NCBI GenBank assembly: GCA_015075445.1
Contig: JABTUJ010000002.1
Span: 62,001-126,000, forward strand
DNA length: 64,000 nucleotides
Direction of reading: 5' to 3'
From: Verrucomicrobiales bacterium
GTDB lineage: Bacteria > Verrucomicrobiota > Verrucomicrobiia > Limisphaerales > J093
The notes below the pieces were generated by a model. It was not told where the DNA came from. It did no database searches and saw only the letters and a list, made by a program, of their open reading frames with translations. The position numbers and the translations under genes were made by a program. Shown one piece after another: positions 61,722-64,000 of the stretch (the stretch's first letter is position 1; each line of letters begins with the position of its first letter).

Positions 61722-62603
61722 CTATTCCGGCCGCTGGTCCGCCCGGGCACGGGTGTCGGCTACCATCGCCTCCCAGTACTTGCGGAGGAACGGAGGATTC
61801 TGCTGGCTGTCCCGGAGATAGGAGCGGTCGGCGCGGGCCAAGTCGAGGACGGCCGTGATCATCTCTTCCTGGCAGTAACCCGCCTCGGCCAGGGGCAGGC
61901 CGTTGGGCTCGCGAATGAAGCTCCAGCCGCTCGAGGTCTGCTTGCCATCGGGCGACTCGCCAATCGTGTTGGCCACACAGTGGAACATCTTCGAGTTCGG
62001 CCCCACCGGCTGCTGGGCACGACCCGAGATGCGCTTCCACGCCACCGCCTCGAGCTCGTCCGAACTGCAGGAGGGATGGAACAGGATCTGCGCTCCGGCC
62101 ATCCCCGGAATCCGGTACAGCTCCGGATGCCGGCCGTCGCGACAGATGACCAGGGTGCAGAGGATGCCGTCCAAGGAGAAGAGCGAGAGTTTATCGCCCC
62201 CCCGGCAGTACTGCTGTTCGTCGCGCCCCGCCCTGTTCACCTTCGCGTATTCGTGCACGATGGCCCCGCGCGGGTCGATCACGTGGGCCAGGTTCAGGTG
62301 GCGATCGGCGGTGCGTTTGAGCGTGCCGACGACGGTCCAGATGCGGTGGGCGGCGGCGGCGGCCTGGGTCTGTTCGAGGGCAGCCTCGACCCGGGCCGGT
62401 TCGAGCCCGATCACGTACGGGAAGTAATAGCTGGTGAGGTTGGCCTCGGGGAACAGCACGACCCGGCTGCCGGCCGCCGCCGCGGCTTCGATGTAGTGCA
62501 GCGTGCGGTCGAGGTTGTGTTCGAGGGACCGCGCCCAGTGCATCTGCACGCAGGAAACCTGCAGGGTCAGCGGGGGTTGGGAGGCTTGGGACTCGGGTTG
62601 CAT
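61722..62603 (-). CDS. Carbon-nitrogen hydrolase (nitrilase superfamily)
   Basis: 293 residues. The catalytic triad is complete: Glu53 in LFPEANLTSYYF, Lys121 in HEYAKVNRAG and Cys154 in TLVICRDGRHPE. Such enzymes cleave amides or nitriles (amidase, carbamoylase, beta-ureidopropionase types); exact substrate is not evident. Cytosolic. It begins six bases after the stop of the upstream hydrolase gene and ends 39 bases from the TPR gene start, all on the minus strand. Confidence 0.85.
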   Translation of the reverse strand: MQPESQASQPPLTLQVSCVQMHWARSLEHNLDRTLHYIEAAAAAGSRVVLFPEANLTSYYFPYVIGLEPARVEAALEQTQAAAAAHRIWTVVGTLKRTADRHLNLAHVIDPRGAIVHEYAKVNRAGRDEQQYCRGGDKLSLFSLDGILCTLVICRDGRHPELYRIPGMAGAQILFHPSCSSDELEAVAWKRISGRAQQPVGPNSKMFHCVANTIGESPDGKQTSSGWSFIREPNGLPLAEAGYCQEEMITAVLDLARADRSYLRDSQQNPPFLRKYWEAMVADTRARADQRPE

Positions 62604-62609
62604 CAGGAA

Positions 62610-64000
62610 TCAGGGAATCGTCTCCACACCGCACAGGCACCAGACCAGTTCCGGCGAGAAATGGTTGTAGCTGTCGGTTTTCTGGAACACGAGCGCTTGG
62701 GGCGCGCCCAGCCAGGCAAACACCCGACGGGCCTCGTGCACCGCCTGCCGCAGCGCTTCCAGGTTGGTCTGGTAATCGATGCCGGGTATGATCAGTTGCA
62801 CCGGCCGGGGGGCGATCAAGGCCAGGAGTTCCGGCACATCGTACGGGATGCGCGATTCTTCCCCAACGAACACGGCCAACCGCGGCAGCCAGGGCAACGC
62901 CTGCGACCAGCGCCCCACGCCCCCGGTGCCGGAGGCCACCGTGTCAAACCTCCAGGGCGTGATGCCGCCCACCACAATCACGCCCGCCACACGGTCATCG
63001 AGCGCCGCCGCGTGCAGGGCGGCGAGGGCGCCGGTGCCGTAGCCCGTGAGGTAGATCTGGTCCGGATCGACGTGTCGATGGCCCCGCAGGACATCCACGG
63101 CCGCCCGGGTGTCCGCCACCGTCTTGCCGAGCAGCGACCAGTCCGGATAACGCTCGTAGAAGTGGCGCACCTCTTCGATTCGCGCGCCGTTGCCAAGCTG
63201 GTCAAACGCGAACACGGCGTAACCGCTGCGGGTGAGGGCCAGGTGCGGCGTCTCTCCCCGGTGATAGCCCGCCACGTATCCGTGCGAGACCGACAGCGGA
63301 TGCAGCCACACGAACGCGGGCAGTTGGCGGGTGGTTCCCGCCACGTTCGTCGGATAGTACAGGTCGCCCGTGACGTAGTTCCCGAAGCTCAGGCTTTCCT
63401 TCACCAGCCGGGCCGGCGGGGTGTCGCGCCGCAGCAGGGCGGCCACCGGTTGCGGTTCCGCGCCGTAGGTGCCGCCAGGATCGGCCGCGAGGGGAGGCGT
63501 TTCGCCCAGCACCTGAGAGATCCGCTGGCGGATCTCGTGCCGTTTTGCATCCCATTCCTCCCGGCTGTTGATGGGCGCACCGTCGGCGGTGAGCAGAAGA
63601 TCCCCCCTTCCGCGGGCGGGGAACCGCGCTGGATCGAGCGGGGTCCCGCCGGCCCGTTGCCAGTCCTCAAGAGTGGGGTAGATCGGCGCATCGTCCACGC
63701 GGCGGGAGGCGCGTCCGAACTTCCAGTCCAGCCAGTCGAGGTAGCTCTCAATGTCCCCGGCCGCAGTGGCATGGGGTCCGTGCCGGTAGCGCAGGTTCAG
63801 GTGATCCGGCGCCCCGAGCAGCGCGAAGACGGGCTGCGCCGCACGCTGGCACTGTTCGATGGCCCAGACGCTTTCGACGTTGTCATTCAGCGCCGTCGAG
63901 AGGAGCACCGGCCGGGGGGCGATGCAGGCGATCAGCTCGTGCTGATCGATCGGCAACCGGTCCTCGCGGCCCACGAAGAAGCGGAGCCGCGGATGCAGCC
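62610..64000 (-). CDS. Tandem alpha/beta hydrolase (acetyl-xylan/glucuronoyl-esterase-like), N-terminus beyond window
   Basis: The frame is open to the window edge; ~463 codons are inside. The first module is only its C-terminal end: RLRFFVGREDRLPIDQHELI, ACIAPRPVLLSTALNDNVES and HGPHATAAGDIESYLDWLDW, matching the end of CE15-like or acetyl-xylan-esterase-like hydrolases, with the likely catalytic His in HGPHAT. The second module is complete: FVWLHPLSVSHGYV (oxyanion region), SGYAVFAFDQLGNGARIEE, a nucleophile-elbow position LTGYGTGALAAL where the usual Ser is Tyr-Gly-Thr, and VPELLALIAPRPVQLIIPG as a second copy of the IAPRPV block. A missing nucleophile suggests the second module may be inactive. 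Coupled to the nitrilase gene. Confidence 0.7.
   Translation of the reverse strand, partial: LHPRLRFFVGREDRLPIDQHELIACIAPRPVLLSTALNDNVESVWAIEQCQRAAQPVFALLGAPDHLNLRYRHGPHATAAGDIESYLDWLDWKFGRASRRVDDAPIYPTLEDWQRAGGTPLDPARFPARGRGDLLLTADGAPINSREEWDAKRHEIRQRISQVLGETPPLAADPGGTYGAEPQPVAALLRRDTPPARLVKESLSFGNYVTGDLYYPTNVAGTTRQLPAFVWLHPLSVSHGYVAGYHRGETPHLALTRSGYAVFAFDQLGNGARIEEVRHFYERYPDWSLLGKTVADTRAAVDVLRGHRHVDPDQIYLTGYGTGALAALHAAALDDRVAGVIVVGGITPWRFDTVASGTGGVGRWSQALPWLPRLAVFVGEESRIPYDVPELLALIAPRPVQLIIPGIDYQTNLEALRQAVHEARRVFAWLGAPQALVFQKTDSYNHFSPELVWCLCGVETIP

Overview
The window looks like a chromosomal stretch from a high-GC Verrucomicrobiota bacterium, most likely the Pedosphaera/Limisphaera side of the phylum. 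The evidence is a prepilin of the [10 protein letters not shown] type ending in an H-x9-DG motif, a PEP-CTERM sorting tail, many giant secreted proteins (FG-GAP/VCBS, ASPIC/UnbV, PKD, Calx-beta, PA14, LamG), fucosidase and sulfatase genes, and abundant dispersed palindromic repeats. Lineage is inferred from gene style only. No rRNA, convincing tRNA, CRISPR array or intact insertion sequence was seen.

Layout. 0-1.9 kb (minus): remnant of a plasmid- or phage-like replication module, with a Walker-A ATPase cut by the window edge, a chimeric polymerase-exonuclease/primase gene, and an unidentified fragment. 2-19.5 kb: large exported proteins of unknown substrate, a PEP-CTERM protein, and a Calx-beta/PAF-acetylhydrolase fusion bracketed by ~170-bp direct repeats. 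A ParB-like scrap and an orphan gene tail show that mobile DNA has passed through. 19.6-33.4 kb: a sugar locus reading mostly plus, with a Tat-exported L-fucose-isomerase-like protein, two GH29 alpha-L-fucosidases, a FucP-type permease, a uroporphyrinogen-decarboxylase-like protein, a prepilin-like protein and a type I sulfatase. A minus-strand serine dehydratase with a frameshift sits next to a 12-unit tandem hairpin array. Together these suggest use of (sulfated) fucose-containing glycans.

33.8-42.3 kb (minus): a core-metabolism run. sucC-sucD-DUF167-cobB are tightly packed, pairing succinyl-CoA synthetase with a sirtuin that carries the deacylase Y-x-x-R pair. Upstream lie an MFS sugar transporter coupled to a frameshifted N-acylglucosamine-2-epimerase-family gene, a solute-binding lipoprotein, and an orphan NarL/LuxR response regulator divergent from the next block.

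42.4-61.7 kb: two paralogous ~1300-residue double FG-GAP/ASPIC proteins, a PA14/LamG protein, a cupin, an SGNH-TPR protein, a polytopic TPR-like membrane protein and a beta-propeller protein with one CLNCH haem-binding motif. The last two overlap by 4 nt. A convergent TPR protein closes the block. The right edge (minus) has a two-module alpha/beta hydrolase (N-terminus outside the window) and a carbon-nitrogen hydrolase 6 bp downstream.

At least five families of dispersed or tandem repeats are visible, several touching coding sequence: they supply a stop codon, sit before a signal peptide, or lie as heptanucleotide satellites at the same site of two paralogues. Three genes (sdaA, the epimerase, the primase chimera) look broken or fused; some frameshifts could be assembly errors.
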